Shown here: positions 7,522-15,015 of the stretch, one piece after another | Position numbering within the stretch: the first letter of the stretch is position 1 | Layout: every line of letters starts with the position of its first letter | Origin: a virus | Length of the DNA stretch: 28,244 nucleotides | IMG/VR virus record: IMGVR_UViG_3300007542_006931 | Coordinates: 1-28,244 of that record | Strand: one strand, 5' to 3' | Made by a program: the position numbers and the translations under genes | Notes under the pieces: generated by a model | Databases searched by the model: none | Seen by the model: the letters and a program-made list of their open reading frames with translations, nothing else | Told to the model about the DNA's origin: nothing

Positions 7522-7825
7522 TGGTAGTATCTTTCTTAGGTGCGTGCTCTAAATCATGTACATAAAGCTGAATTATTGCATAGTGAATAATTTTCATAAT
7601 ATCATTACGCCACTCTTCAGGAGTTTCACCTTTTTTTCCATATCTATTGCTGTACTTATCAATATTACCCATACAGAATCCAGTTCCGTGGCCTCTATCA
7701 ATAATTACTTCTGTAGATTGGAATTTGTTTTGAGAATAGTGTTGATTATATGTAGATCTGATATAATTAAATACCTCATCTAAATATACATTCTCTTTAA
7801 ACTTAAAATCTATTTTACCAGTCAT
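7514..7825 (-). CDS. DUF3310-like phage protein
   Basis: A 103-residue protein. TGFCMGNIDKYSNRYGKKGE, then WRNDIMKIIHYAIIQLY, matches the DUF3310 pattern of GN-x-x-KY-x-x-RxGKK followed by an acidic D-x-x-K-x-x-HYA helix. This family is widespread in phages and is thought to be related to nucleotide pyrophosphohydrolase folds, but its activity is not established. It overlaps the UvdE stop by 11 bases and the next gene by eight. Confidence 0.75.
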   Translation of the reverse strand: MTGKIDFKFKENVYLDEVFNYIRSTYNQHYSQNKFQSTEVIIDRGHGTGFCMGNIDKYSNRYGKKGETPEEWRNDIMKIIHYAIIQLYVHDLEHAPKKDTTNG

Positions 7826-8900
7826 TTGGAATCCTTTTTGCTACAAGAGCTTCTCCAGCATATTCTTGTTCTTCTTGAATATAAGCATAGAAGCCTTGTA
7901 CTGCTACTTCTTTATTTTTTGCTTCAATATCAAAATCTGCGTATTGCAACATTGGAATATGTCTTGACATATGCTCTTCATCTTCAAATACTTCTGAATG
8001 TGCATTTACTTTCATCCAGTAGTCTGGATTTTCTAAAGGAAAAGATTGAGAAGTATGAAATAGAGGTCTAAACCCTCTCCAAGATTTTACTGCCTCTTTA
8101 AACATATCATCATTTACAGTAATATTTTTTACGTCACGAATCTTGCGATTAACAGTTTTCCCATTAACTACTACTTTTTCAGATTCAGTCATACGGTGAC
8201 AAGCATAATGATGCGTGTCTAAAGTACATCTAATAGGAACTAGCTGTGCTAGTTCTAATGTATGTGCAATATCATACCCGTTAGGTTTATCTTCATTCTC
8301 TACTGCGAGGCAATCTTGTGCATAGTCAGATAGATAGTGAAAGTTTGTAGCAAAACGTTTAATGCCATCAAGATGCTTTCCACCGTACAGTCCTTGTAAG
8401 TGAATATTCATTACAAACTCTTTTGCAGGAATATTCATCAATTTGCCATAGAGAGCATGATACTCTAAGTCTTTAACAGAATTTTCTACAACCTCAGCTT
8501 TATTAGAAGCTAGTACGGTATATTGACCTGGGTGCACACTTAGTCGAACGTTATTTTGCTTAGCAAAGTTTCCTGCTCGTTCTAATAGAATAGAAATATC
8601 ATCCCAAATTTCTGCATACCAGTCTTTAGTAAAATCTAGAGTATAGCAAGGAAACAACTCTGAAGAAATACGAAAACTACGAAGATTGATAGGTTGAGTA
8701 TTAAAATAAGTACTAAGAATATCTACGAGTTTTGAACAGTTTTCAATAGCTTTAGCTTGTACTCTTTGTTTACCATCTGCTTTTAGAGCAAATGTTTTAG
8801 TGGTAGTTCCAAAATTATATCTTTTAGCCAAAGCTTTATCATGAAACTGGCAACATTGAGAAATGCGCCAGTCATAGCTAGAAGAATTGAAATATTCCAT
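7815..8900 (-). CDS. uvdE: UV damage endonuclease (UvdE family)
   Basis: A 361-residue TIM-barrel nuclease that nicks DNA 5' to UV photoproducts and starts light-independent repair. Metal-binding motifs are present in order: SFRISSELFPCY (75-86), RLSVHPGQYTVLAS with His123, VMNIHLQGLYGG with His167, CLAVENEDK with Glu201, and CTLDTHHYACH with Asp228, His230 and His231. All fit the three-metal centre of UVDE. AAGGAT lies upstream of the ATG. T4 uses the unrelated DenV for this purpose, so the gene is a functional analogue. It fits life in sunlit surface water. Confidence 0.95.
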   Translation of the reverse strand: MEYFNSSSYDWRISQCCQFHDKALAKRYNFGTTTKTFALKADGKQRVQAKAIENCSKLVDILSTYFNTQPINLRSFRISSELFPCYTLDFTKDWYAEIWDDISILLERAGNFAKQNNVRLSVHPGQYTVLASNKAEVVENSVKDLEYHALYGKLMNIPAKEFVMNIHLQGLYGGKHLDGIKRFATNFHYLSDYAQDCLAVENEDKPNGYDIAHTLELAQLVPIRCTLDTHHYACHRMTESEKVVVNGKTVNRKIRDVKNITVNDDMFKEAVKSWRGFRPLFHTSQSFPLENPDYWMKVNAHSEVFEDEEHMSRHIPMLQYADFDIEAKNKEVAVQGFYAYIQEEQEYAGEALVAKRIPNDW

Positions 8901-8945
8901 GTTATATCCTTATATTATTTTTTCAGTATATAAGTAAATACCCTA

Positions 8946-9320
8946 TTAGTCAACTTCAATCTTTAATTGCGAATCTCCCGGACTGACTCTATAATTATCT
9001 TCTACAGAGTCAGGAGTAGAAACTTCAATAATAGTTCCTGCTTTTATACATTCTAACTGATGAGGGGAACAAGGTTCATTATGCCAAGTATCTCCTTCTT
9101 TTAAACTTGTAGTTATTACGTCAGCATTAAAAGTATTAATCCAATGAACTAAAAATTCTCCACTAAGAACATACCAGCTTTCATCTTTTTCACGATGAAA
9201 GTGCATAGAGAATTTAGCACCTTCATTAAAAACCATTAACTTGCCACAATACTTATCAGTTGTAGCCCAAATAAGCTCGTGTCCCCAGCCTTTTTTAACA
9301 AATCCACTTAGCTTAGTCAT
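8946..9320 (-). CDS. Cupin, mannose-6-phosphate isomerase type II-like
   Basis: A 124-residue single-domain cupin. KKGWGHELIWATTDKYCGKL, then KFSMHFHREKDESWYVLSGE with the metal-binding His residues, and GDTWHNEPCSPHQLE with the second half motif, match the cupin of bacterial mannose-6-phosphate isomerases. It probably isomerises or epimerises a sugar phosphate. It lies eight bases downstream of the HldE-like kinase and completes a nucleotidyltransferase-kinase-cupin set, the three parts needed to supply an activated sugar. Confidence 0.85.
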   Translation of the reverse strand: MTKLSGFVKKGWGHELIWATTDKYCGKLMVFNEGAKFSMHFHREKDESWYVLSGEFLVHWINTFNADVITTSLKEGDTWHNEPCSPHQLECIKAGTIIEVSTPDSVEDNYRVSPGDSQLKIEVD

Positions 9321-9327
9321 TATTTTG

Positions 9328-10101
9328 TCAATATCCTATGTCTCTTAAATCTTCTTCTGTTATAGTATAAGTTCCAAAATGTTGTACGGATTTAGATGCG
9401 AGAGCTGTAGCAGCCTCAACTCCTTTATGAATATCAAATTTTGTAGTCAGTACTGCCAGTGCAGCTAGAAAAACATCTCCTGCCCCAGTTACATCGTGAA
9501 CTTGAACATTTTTTGCCCTATAAAATACACCTCTACAAACAGAACCTTTACTTCCTAATGTTACTATCTTAGTAGAAGTACTAGGTTTATTGTAACAAAG
9601 ATTATCTTCATACTCATTTACTTTTATATAAGCATGAGGAAAGCAACTTAAGTTTTCTTTTTTTGAATCTACGAACACTAAGCCTGGATAGCGATTACAA
9701 ATAAGTTCAGCGAGCTTAGGGGTGATAAAACCTTTACAGTAGTCTGAAATTACTACTAAATCATAGGGCTCTTTTAAGGCTGTTATTATAGAGGACTCTA
9801 AGGGAGAAACTTTATCTCCAATATCTTGTCGCAATAATTGTTGTTGAGATTTTTCATCAACAAATCTACGTTTAATAATAGAATTTTTATCGTTTGTTAA
9901 AAATTTAATTTTACAACCTAAAGCTTCTAAGTTGTTTTTAACATTTATAGCCATACCGTCTTTTCTAATAGTATGAGAATGTACCATAACTGGAACTGGG
10001 GCTTCTGGTGATATTCTAGTCACCGTACCCATTTTATACTCATCTATACAAGACTCACCTATTAGTAATGCTTTTAATTGTGTTTGTGGTAGAGTAGCCA
10101 T
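9328..10101 (-). CDS. PfkB-family sugar kinase, HldE/RfaE N-domain-like
   Basis: A 257-residue ribokinase-fold enzyme. LLIGESCIDEYKMGTVTRIS followed by PEAPVPV is the HldE/RfaE signature at the N-terminus. The anion-hole and catalytic base motif DVTGAGDVFLAAL (Asp209) is intact. It would phosphorylate a sugar phosphate such as heptose-7-phosphate. It is shorter than the usual ~320-residue kinase domain, and the N-terminal GGAANV motif is altered to DGMAINV, so the substrate could differ. AGG sits seven bases before the ATG. The gene begins 47 bases inside the nucleotidyltransferase gene. Confidence 0.88.
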   Translation of the reverse strand: MATLPQTQLKALLIGESCIDEYKMGTVTRISPEAPVPVMVHSHTIRKDGMAINVKNNLEALGCKIKFLTNDKNSIIKRRFVDEKSQQQLLRQDIGDKVSPLESSIITALKEPYDLVVISDYCKGFITPKLAELICNRYPGLVFVDSKKENLSCFPHAYIKVNEYEDNLCYNKPSTSTKIVTLGSKGSVCRGVFYRAKNVQVHDVTGAGDVFLAALAVLTTKFDIHKGVEAATALASKSVQHFGTYTITEEDLRDIGY

Positions 10102-10465
10102 CTATTCGCCTAAAAAATTTAACTTCCTTAACTAGGTCTTCACCTATAATATATTTATCTTTATATTCTTCTCCTATTACTAAATAGTCGGGCCTATAAA
10201 GTTTCATCAACACTCTTAGTTCTTTTTCTGAGTCAAAGCTTTCTACTGCATCAACACCTTTTATACTACTAATCATAAACATTCTATCGCTTAAACAGTT
10301 TATGGGTCTATCAAGAGATTTATTTGCCCTAACTCTTTCATCCGTATCTAAAGCAGCAACTAAAAAATTTCCCAGAGAGGCTGCATATTTTATAAGTTGA
10401 ATGTGCCCTGGGTGTAAAATATCATAACAGCCATTAATCATTACTATTTTAGGAAATGAGGTCAT
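10055..10465 (-). CDS. Nucleotidyltransferase, HldE/RfaE C-domain-like
   Basis: A 136-residue cytidylyltransferase-fold enzyme: KIVMINGCYDILHPGHIQLI with the HxGH motif (His18, His21), ALDTDERVRANKS, and the closing STTNTIKSI motif (usually ISTTxL). It activates a sugar-1-phosphate with a nucleotide. In most bacteria this domain is fused behind the kinase as HldE. Here the two are separate and in reverse order (nucleotidyltransferase first), overlapping by 47 bases. Confidence 0.9.
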   Translation of the reverse strand: MTSFPKIVMINGCYDILHPGHIQLIKYAASLGNFLVAALDTDERVRANKSLDRPINCLSDRMFMISSIKGVDAVESFDSEKELRVLMKLYRPDYLVIGEEYKDKYIIGEDLVKEVKFFRRIDGYSTTNTIKSITNR

Positions 10466-10856
10466 TAGCTAATACTCTATAATCAAAGGTAATTTCTTCG
10501 CCTATAAGGATTCTATTTTTTGAAACAATAAAATAATTTTCAATATCATATCTAGCATTTGGAGTAGTAGAGTGATTTACATAAAAGCTCATATCAATAC
10601 TAGAAAACCCATTAACAGGTATAAATATAAAATTGTCTGTTTGCTGTAATAAACTTTTATAAAGCTCTGCTACATTACTGTCTATTCTTTTTAAAAATTT
10701 AGAATCTACTTTTGCATACTCTGTAACACGTTTAAGTATAATCGTATTTGGGGGTATATCTTTAATTGCAAAAACACCTACACCGTGTATCGGTGAAGGT
10801 GCTATTTTACAGTAAATATCATTATATGCTTCTGCTATTAGTTTTGCAGCTAACAT
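10449..10856 (-). CDS. SET-domain protein (putative lysine methyltransferase)
   Basis: A 135-residue minimal SET domain. The motifs appear in order: SPIHGVGVFA (GxG at Gly25-Gly27), SFYVNHSTTPNARY with Asn94-His95, and GEEITFDYRV with Tyr126. These bind S-adenosylmethionine and shape the lysine channel. There is no post-SET cysteine cluster. The enzyme would methylate lysines in a host or phage protein; the target is unknown. It overlaps the nucleotidyltransferase gene by 17 bases, which places it in the sugar-nucleotide operon although no functional link is obvious. Confidence 0.85.
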   Translation of the reverse strand: MLAAKLIAEAYNDIYCKIAPSPIHGVGVFAIKDIPPNTIILKRVTEYAKVDSKFLKRIDSNVAELYKSLLQQTDNFIFIPVNGFSSIDMSFYVNHSTTPNARYDIENYFIVSKNRILIGEEITFDYRVLANDLIS

Positions 10857-10870
10857 TTTTTAGCTTTCTA

Positions 10871-11578
10871 TCAGTCAGGAACTTCGTATTCTTTTTCTTC
10901 CCATGCCAAACAACTTCTTAGGTTGTGACATATGAATTTAAATTTATGGCAGTAACCGCGACCACCACCATCTGCATCAAAACTATTAAAAGGTACTACG
11001 TCTGCAGCCATTAACGCTTTTGGAGTATTGTTGAAGTATTCACAATTAGCACAAACTTGACGTCTTGCAGTAGTTTCTGGAACCATCCATGCAGTAGCCA
11101 TAGAAGACCAGTATTCTTTATTAGCCTCTGGATCTTCACTAGCACGTTCAGGACCTAAGTTCCAGTACTTTTGTACTGTTGCCATATTAGTAGAGTTTAT
11201 TTCTTCATTTATGTATATAGGAATATATTCTTCTTCACTCTCTTCTTCGCCCATCATTTCTTTTTTTTTTAAGCTTTTATCAATGTTTGAAGAGATAGTG
11301 TAATCACTATATTTATAGAAATCGTATACCCCATCCATATATTCAGAAGCAAGAGTTACCTTTGATTGCATCCAAGCAGGAAATTGTTCATCGTCTCTAA
11401 TACTATTAACTAATTCTTCTGCTTGTGCTTTTACTCTACGAAGTTGAGTTTTTATCATATAACCTTCATAGTCATATTCCTCGCCTGGACCTGCTTTTTC
11501 AACTTCGTCCTCTGACATTAAATATAGTGTTGAAGCAATATCTTCTTCTGTTATTGTATCAATTTTTTTATTGTCCAT
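10871..11578 (-). CDS. Cys-rich marine-phage protein, likely virion-associated
   Basis: I take the ATG at 11578 (MDNKKID), which has GGGAG upstream, over a TTG eight codons earlier. The 235-residue protein has two parts. Residues about 45-95 contain MIKTQLRRVKAQAEELVNSI and WMQSKVTLASEYMDGVYDFY, a helical motif that recurs in marine T4-like phage proteins. The C-terminus has four well-spaced cysteines (CANCEYF, GYCHKFKFICHNLRSC), suggesting a metal or Fe-S site like high-potential iron proteins. The middle is acidic and low complexity (EEESEEEYIP). Role inferred, not proven. Confidence 0.7.
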   Translation of the reverse strand: MDNKKIDTITEEDIASTLYLMSEDEVEKAGPGEEYDYEGYMIKTQLRRVKAQAEELVNSIRDDEQFPAWMQSKVTLASEYMDGVYDFYKYSDYTISSNIDKSLKKKEMMGEEESEEEYIPIYINEEINSTNMATVQKYWNLGPERASEDPEANKEYWSSMATAWMVPETTARRQVCANCEYFNNTPKALMAADVVPFNSFDADGGGRGYCHKFKFICHNLRSCLAWEEKEYEVPD

Positions 11579-11768
11579 ATCTTTGCTCCCAAGCTTCTTC
11601 AAAACCAGTTAAATGAATATTTGCTTCGTGATTACCCCAAAGACGTTTAAAATAGCTATCCATCATTCTTTTAACTTGATCTTCATCATGACACCATTCT
11701 ACAGGAATAAGATGACCTTTTACCTGCCAGTGCAACTCATTAGCCCATTTAAACTCTTCTTTAGTCAT
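11568..11768 (-). CDS. Hypothetical protein, 66 aa
   Basis: A small protein rich in Trp, His and Glu (WANELHWQVKGHLIPVEWCH, WGNHEANIHL). I do not recognise a family. It starts with ATG at 11768 and overlaps the next gene by 11 bases, which supports it as real. No signal or membrane segment. Confidence 0.6.
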   Translation of the reverse strand: MTKEEFKWANELHWQVKGHLIPVEWCHDEDQVKRMMDSYFKRLWGNHEANIHLTGFEEAWEQRYGQ

Positions 11769-11789
11769 ACTAGTTTAAAGTTTTAGCCC

Positions 11790-11806
11790 GTAAAAATAAT
11801 TTTTAC
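11790..11806. repeat. AT-rich inverted repeat spanning a stop codon
   Basis: GTAAAAA and TTTTTAC, seven bases each, flank a three-base loop. The TAA stop of the DUF6321-like gene lies inside. On the minus strand the second arm is a short T run, so it could act as a weak terminator or an RNA-end stabiliser. Confidence 0.45.
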
Positions 11807-12162
11807 TTTCTAGGGCCTCCTTTACTAGGAGATTTCTTAGACCCGCCAGGCCCTGCCCATAGTTTTTTTCTAGCCCAATAGTTAGCAGAAAACTTATCAT
11901 CTTTAGTTAAATTACCAGATTTATCTCTAATTCCTGCACTGCGTTCTAAATAGTTCTTTCTAGCTTTGGTGGAATAGTTATGGCCATACTCTTTATGCCC
12001 AAACTTTACAACTTTTATTTCATCGCCTTTTTTAGCTAAAACAACTTGTTTGTGTTGAGAACTAGAAGTATTTCTTTTTGGTTTATTAAACCCTGGGTAA
12101 GTCTCACCTCTATATTCTACACGTCCACTTGGCAAGCGTTTTGCATCTTTTGCTTTTGCCAT
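11803..12162 (-). CDS. DUF6321-like basic phage protein
   Basis: A 119-residue, strongly basic protein. YPGFNKPKRNTSSSQHKQVV, then VVKFGHKEYGHNYSTKAR, and KFSANYWARKKLWAGPGG follow the layout of the marine-phage family with VxFGxxxM, a basic linker and KxxYWxxKxW near the end. AAGGAG precedes the ATG. Function of the family is not established; its charge suggests nucleic acid or virion core binding. Confidence 0.7.
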   Translation of the reverse strand: MAKAKDAKRLPSGRVEYRGETYPGFNKPKRNTSSSQHKQVVLAKKGDEIKVVKFGHKEYGHNYSTKARKNYLERSAGIRDKSGNLTKDDKFSANYWARKKLWAGPGGSKKSPSKGGPRK

Positions 12163-12193
12163 AATATTCTCCTTTGCTTAATTGCTATAAGCA

Positions 12194-12201
12194 AATTTAT
12201 A
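12194..12201 (-). promoter_or_regulatory. Possible T4-late-like TATAAAT promoter
   Basis: TATAAATT on the minus strand lies 32 bases before the ATG at 12162 with AAGGAG in between, in a 78-base noncoding gap. The spacing is good for a T4-type late promoter (consensus TATAAATA). A TATTATATAGTATA run just upstream could also act as a host -10 region. Confidence 0.35.
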
Positions 12202-12240
12202 TACTATATAATATCAAATTTAATAGCGATACGCAAGAGT

Positions 12241-12906
12241 TTATTTATATAAAAATCCTAATCTTGGGTCTGTTAAATTCTTTTCTGCATCCATATAACT
12301 CAAAACATAAGAATAGCCTTGAGCTTTTAATTTACTTATTTGTTCAACAGTAGTTGAATGCCACACAGGTATAATTTCTGAAGCACCTTCTGGAAAGTCT
12401 ATACCCCACCTAAGATGTATTTCAATAATTTTATTATTAATGAACTCAATATTTAAATAAGGAACATTTATATCGTGAACCCATGAAGGAATAGGAATAG
12501 ATTTATTCTCTACTAATTCCCATTTCTCAAACCTACTTAAATTATTATAGTTTGCAGTAGCTTTACTAGTTTGTACTTCTTTAAAAACTAGATTCTCTTT
12601 TATGTAGTTTATACTTAAGTGATCCCCTATAAAGCGTTCACACCAAAATAAACTAGGAGCAAAATCATATACTTTATCTTTTTCTAAAGTTAGTATTTTT
12701 GCTCCGACTCCCATTCCACTTAAATTATAAATAGGTCTAACAACATATTCATTAGTTATAGGTACTGGTTTAGGTACAGGGCCTGCAGAATGCCCTAGTT
12801 TAAGTGCTAGTTCTAATTTATTAAAAGTCCATCTGTACTCAGGAAACTTATCCCAAATATCCCACTCTTCTAAGTCTGATAAATTATAACTTTCCAATAT
12901 ACTCAA
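12241..12906 (-). CDS. Hypothetical protein paired with the GNAT-like gene
   Basis: A 221-residue protein. The part EYVVRPIYNLSGMGVGAKIL followed by FWCERFIGDHLSINYI recalls ATP-grasp enzymes (VRP strand, Gly-rich loop, fGxHxSxD) but the match is weak. The start appears to be TTG at 12906, with no good Shine-Dalgarno sequence, and it overlaps the GNAT-like gene by 23 bases. Translational coupling to that gene is likely, so the two products may act in the same reaction or complex. Function unknown. Confidence 0.65.
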   Translation of the reverse strand: MSILESYNLSDLEEWDIWDKFPEYRWTFNKLELALKLGHSAGPVPKPVPITNEYVVRPIYNLSGMGVGAKILTLEKDKVYDFAPSLFWCERFIGDHLSINYIKENLVFKEVQTSKATANYNNLSRFEKWELVENKSIPIPSWVHDINVPYLNIEFINNKIIEIHLRWGIDFPEGASEIIPVWHSTTVEQISKLKAQGYSYVLSYMDAEKNLTDPRLGFLYK

Positions 12907-13303
12907 AACCGTCTATCTGTTTTTTATATTCGTGGGCTTCTCCAAGATATAAGTAAGAATAACCTAATCTTTTATATCTTGCACACTCACTTTTTAGACT
13001 ATTTATTCCTAATCTAAGTTTAGGTTGTGAGTAGTCCCAAGCAAACTGAATTGCGCTTACTGCGTTTTTACTTCTATATAAAGTAATGAGACTAAAGGCT
13101 ACTAACTTCGAGTCGTTATAGTAGCCGATAGTCTCATTTATGATAAGATCTTCTAGGAAAAGAGGGGTTACACTATCAAAATTTTTATATTCGCAATAAG
13201 TTTTATAAATTGAATAAATTTCTGCATAGTGATTACTATCTAAAATTCTATATGAATCTAACTCTTCATAGTTAGTTTTAGATAGATCAATTCTGCAATA
13301 CAT
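12884..13303 (-). CDS. GNAT-fold protein like aminoacyl-tRNA-protein transferase
   Basis: A 139-residue protein resembling the C-terminal domain of arginyl/leucyl-tRNA-protein transferases (Ate/Bpt). The core runs from SKLVAFSLITLYR through SAIQFAWDYSQPKLRLGINS to ARYKRLGYSYLYLGEAHEYK, matching the family pattern YxxxDPxxxxxSLGxxxxxxxIxxAxxxGxxYLYLGYW and a following KxxYK-like stretch. Cellular enzymes add an amino acid to protein N-termini and mark them for ClpS/ClpAP degradation. The N-terminal Cys-rich domain is missing, so it is a reduced form, or a GNAT acyltransferase of other specificity. Confidence 0.6.
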   Translation of the reverse strand: MYCRIDLSKTNYEELDSYRILDSNHYAEIYSIYKTYCEYKNFDSVTPLFLEDLIINETIGYYNDSKLVAFSLITLYRSKNAVSAIQFAWDYSQPKLRLGINSLKSECARYKRLGYSYLYLGEAHEYKKQIDGFEYIGKL

Positions 13304-13554
13304 TATTTTCTATATGTTTTAACTTTCTTTGCAATTTTACTAGGCTGTTTTACAAATTGTTTACCAGACTTACTTCCTTTGCGTTTTGCAGCGTTAGTAG
13401 CTCTTTTTTCTCCGGGGCTCAAGGCATCCCATGCTTTTTTAGGCAAGTATCTACCTCTTTGACTCTTTGGCTTATCACTTTCTTTCTCAGAAGAGTATTG
13501 CCATTTTTGATTAGTCCACTCTTTTAGACTTCTTTGAGATTTTTTAAGAGCCAT
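13303..13554 (-). CDS. DUF5872-like basic protein
   Basis: An 83-residue, Lys/Ser-rich protein. SLKEWTNQKWQYSSEK, then GRYLPKKAWDALSPGEKRAT and AAKRKGSKSGKQF match the DUF5872 pattern (SLKxWTxxKW, GRYLPxxxW, KRxGxKxGKQ). Its function is unknown; basic charge and phage occurrence suggest DNA binding or packaging. It overlaps the next gene by one base (TAATG). Confidence 0.78.
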   Translation of the reverse strand: MALKKSQRSLKEWTNQKWQYSSEKESDKPKSQRGRYLPKKAWDALSPGEKRATNAAKRKGSKSGKQFVKQPSKIAKKVKTYRK

Positions 13555-13688
13555 TACTTTTTCTTCTTTTTATCTGTAGGTTTAGCTTTCTTTTTCTTCA
13601 GTATAGATTCTTGTAAAGCTTTTGGTAGCTTTTTTTGAGCGGCTGTTAGCTTATATGCTTCGCCTTTACCACCTTGTACTACTGCCAT
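13554..13688 (-). CDS. Lys-rich small protein, 44 aa
   Basis: A short gene encoding MAVVQGGKGEAYKLTAAQKK, a helix, and a tail of lysines (KKKKAKPTDKKKKK). The ATG has AAAAGGAG seven bases upstream, one of the best ribosome-binding sites on this strand, and the stop overlaps the start of the DUF5872-like gene by one base. Similar short YKLT..Q..LP proteins are frequent in marine phages. Probably binds DNA or RNA by charge. Confidence 0.7.
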   Translation of the reverse strand: MAVVQGGKGEAYKLTAAQKKLPKALQESILKKKKAKPTDKKKKK

Positions 13689-13689
13689 G

Positions 13690-13848
13690 TTATTCTCCTT
13701 TTAGAAGGGTCCAAATTCCATAGCCAATAGCACCCCATGCTGCAAGTTTTGCAAAAGGTCCTGCTAATAGAATTACACCCCCTACCGCAATAAGAATTGC
13801 CCCATCTAAAGAAGTTCTTTCGACTAGTCTATCTTTAATCCAATTCAT
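13690..13848 (-). CDS. Small membrane protein, 52 aa
   Basis: A short gene encoding MNWIKDRLVERTSLDGAILI followed by a Gly/Ala/Leu-rich region ending WTLLKGE. One long or two short transmembrane segments cover about residues 16-48. The MNWIKxRLxERTSxDGAxLI start is a recurrent small phage protein. ATG overlaps the upstream stop (TAATG). It sits in a block with another membrane protein and a lipase, so a membrane or lysis accessory role is a reasonable guess. Confidence 0.75.
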   Translation of the reverse strand: MNWIKDRLVERTSLDGAILIAVGGVILLAGPFAKLAAWGAIGYGIWTLLKGE

Positions 13849-14126
13849 TATTGTTTCTCCAATCTTTGTATACGAGCCTCTAACTCATCAATTTTTTTAG
13901 TCATTTTAGGATATTTTTTACGCCACGCGTCGGGGGGCTCTTGTAACCAAGCCCAACCCCAGCGATTTACTAAAAAATCTAGTGTCTGATCGAACTTAGC
14001 ATAGCCCCAAAGACCAGCTCTAGTCTCTTTAAACCAGGCAAGAAAAGCAGCCCCAATAAGTGCTCCTGCAATGGCTGTATAAATCCAGAGAGTATCTCCA
14101 AACATTCTATCGACCATTTCCCACAT
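13848..14126 (-). CDS. Membrane-anchored coiled-coil protein, 92 aa
   Basis: One transmembrane helix at about residues 13-32 (LWIYTAIAGALIGAAFLAWF), a Trp-rich loop (NRWGWAWLQEPPDAW) and a C-terminal coiled coil (MTKKIDELEARIQRLEKQ). I do not recognise a family. Adjacent lipase and small membrane protein genes overlap it by a base each, suggesting one functional block, perhaps lysis or membrane remodelling. Confidence 0.72.
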   Translation of the reverse strand: MWEMVDRMFGDTLWIYTAIAGALIGAAFLAWFKETRAGLWGYAKFDQTLDFLVNRWGWAWLQEPPDAWRKKYPKMTKKIDELEARIQRLEKQ

Positions 14127-14833
14127 TACATTTTCTCCGTGGCAGCAACATAATTGTCCATGCCGTGATCTTTAGCTCCGTCTAGTAATCCAGATTTCCA
14201 ACCGCGCCATTTATCTTTAACAACTTGCCATGTAGTTAGCTTACGAATATTCCCATAGAAGTTGATATATTGAAGAGTGCCATGATGTTTATAACCCATT
14301 AACGCTAAAGGCACCTTAGTCACAATATCATTATTATTAACAAATCTTAAGTGAGGAGTTTCAATGTGTTTTACAAACTTCCGTGTACCAACACGCGGGG
14401 ATCCAAAGGTAACTAGTAGTTCTACTTTTGTGAATTCCTCAAAGCGTGAAGTAGCAATAGTAGCCATTGCTCCACCTAGAGAGTGGCCTGTGATATAAAA
14501 TTTTTTATTTTTATGAGAAGATTGATGTTTTTTTATATCCTCCCAAACTTTATCAGTTTCTCCGCGAAATCCTGAATGTACTAACCCGTGAGTCATAGCA
14601 CCCCGTGGAATTGCATTTAAATCAGCAAGGATATCTGAAAGCTCTGTTGGCTCTGTTCCTCTAAAGGCAATCACATATTCTTTATCATTCCAAAGCGCAT
14701 GGCACTGAGCGCCATCGTTTTCAAAAAATTTATGTCCTGTATATCCTAAGTCTTTAATCTTAGTAGCAGCTTCAGGTCCGTCTAAGTAAGCTAATTGAGC
14801 TAATTTAGCCATCTTTGCGCATATTGCTGTCAT
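14126..14833 (-). CDS. Class 3 lipase (alpha/beta hydrolase)
   Basis: A 235-residue alpha/beta hydrolase of the fungal-lipase-like class 3 family. The nucleophile elbow GHSLGG is at 116-121 (Ser118). KEYVIAFRGTE supplies the oxyanion strand, FGSPRVGTRKFV follows, VNNNDIVTKVP gives Asp169, and KDHGMDNY gives His223: a complete triad. No signal peptide is visible. It probably hydrolyses phospholipids or other lipid esters at the host membrane. Context of small membrane proteins favours a role in lysis or envelope breakdown. Confidence 0.92.
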   Translation of the reverse strand: MTAICAKMAKLAQLAYLDGPEAATKIKDLGYTGHKFFENDGAQCHALWNDKEYVIAFRGTEPTELSDILADLNAIPRGAMTHGLVHSGFRGETDKVWEDIKKHQSSHKNKKFYITGHSLGGAMATIATSRFEEFTKVELLVTFGSPRVGTRKFVKHIETPHLRFVNNNDIVTKVPLALMGYKHHGTLQYINFYGNIRKLTTWQVVKDKWRGWKSGLLDGAKDHGMDNYVAATEKM

Positions 14834-15015
14834 TTTTTGTACCCTCCACCACGCGCTTTATACTCTTTTGCTAGCATCTGCGCTTTTCTAGCACTCCACT
14901 GCCCTGGAGCACCTCCTTTTGAACCAGCTTTGATTTGCTCAAAAAGTTGTTTTCTAAGAGTAGGCTTTGTATAATTACCAGCCTCGTTTACCTTACTTTT
15001 TGGTTTTTTTACCAT
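14830..15015 (-). CDS. Conserved basic marine-phage protein, 61 aa
   Basis: I start at the ATG at 15015 (MVKKPKSKVNEAGNYTKP); a longer frame to 15054 would add a stretch encoded inside the upstream gene. Residues continue with KQLFEQIKAGSKGGAPGQWS and KAQMLAKEYKARGGGYKK. This near-invariant 'K.KVN.AGNYTKP...GAPGQWSARKAQ..A..Y...GGGY' protein is widespread in marine phages, with no known function. It overlaps the lipase gene by four bases and the DUF6496-like gene by 23. Confidence 0.82.
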   Translation of the reverse strand: MVKKPKSKVNEAGNYTKPTLRKQLFEQIKAGSKGGAPGQWSARKAQMLAKEYKARGGGYKK

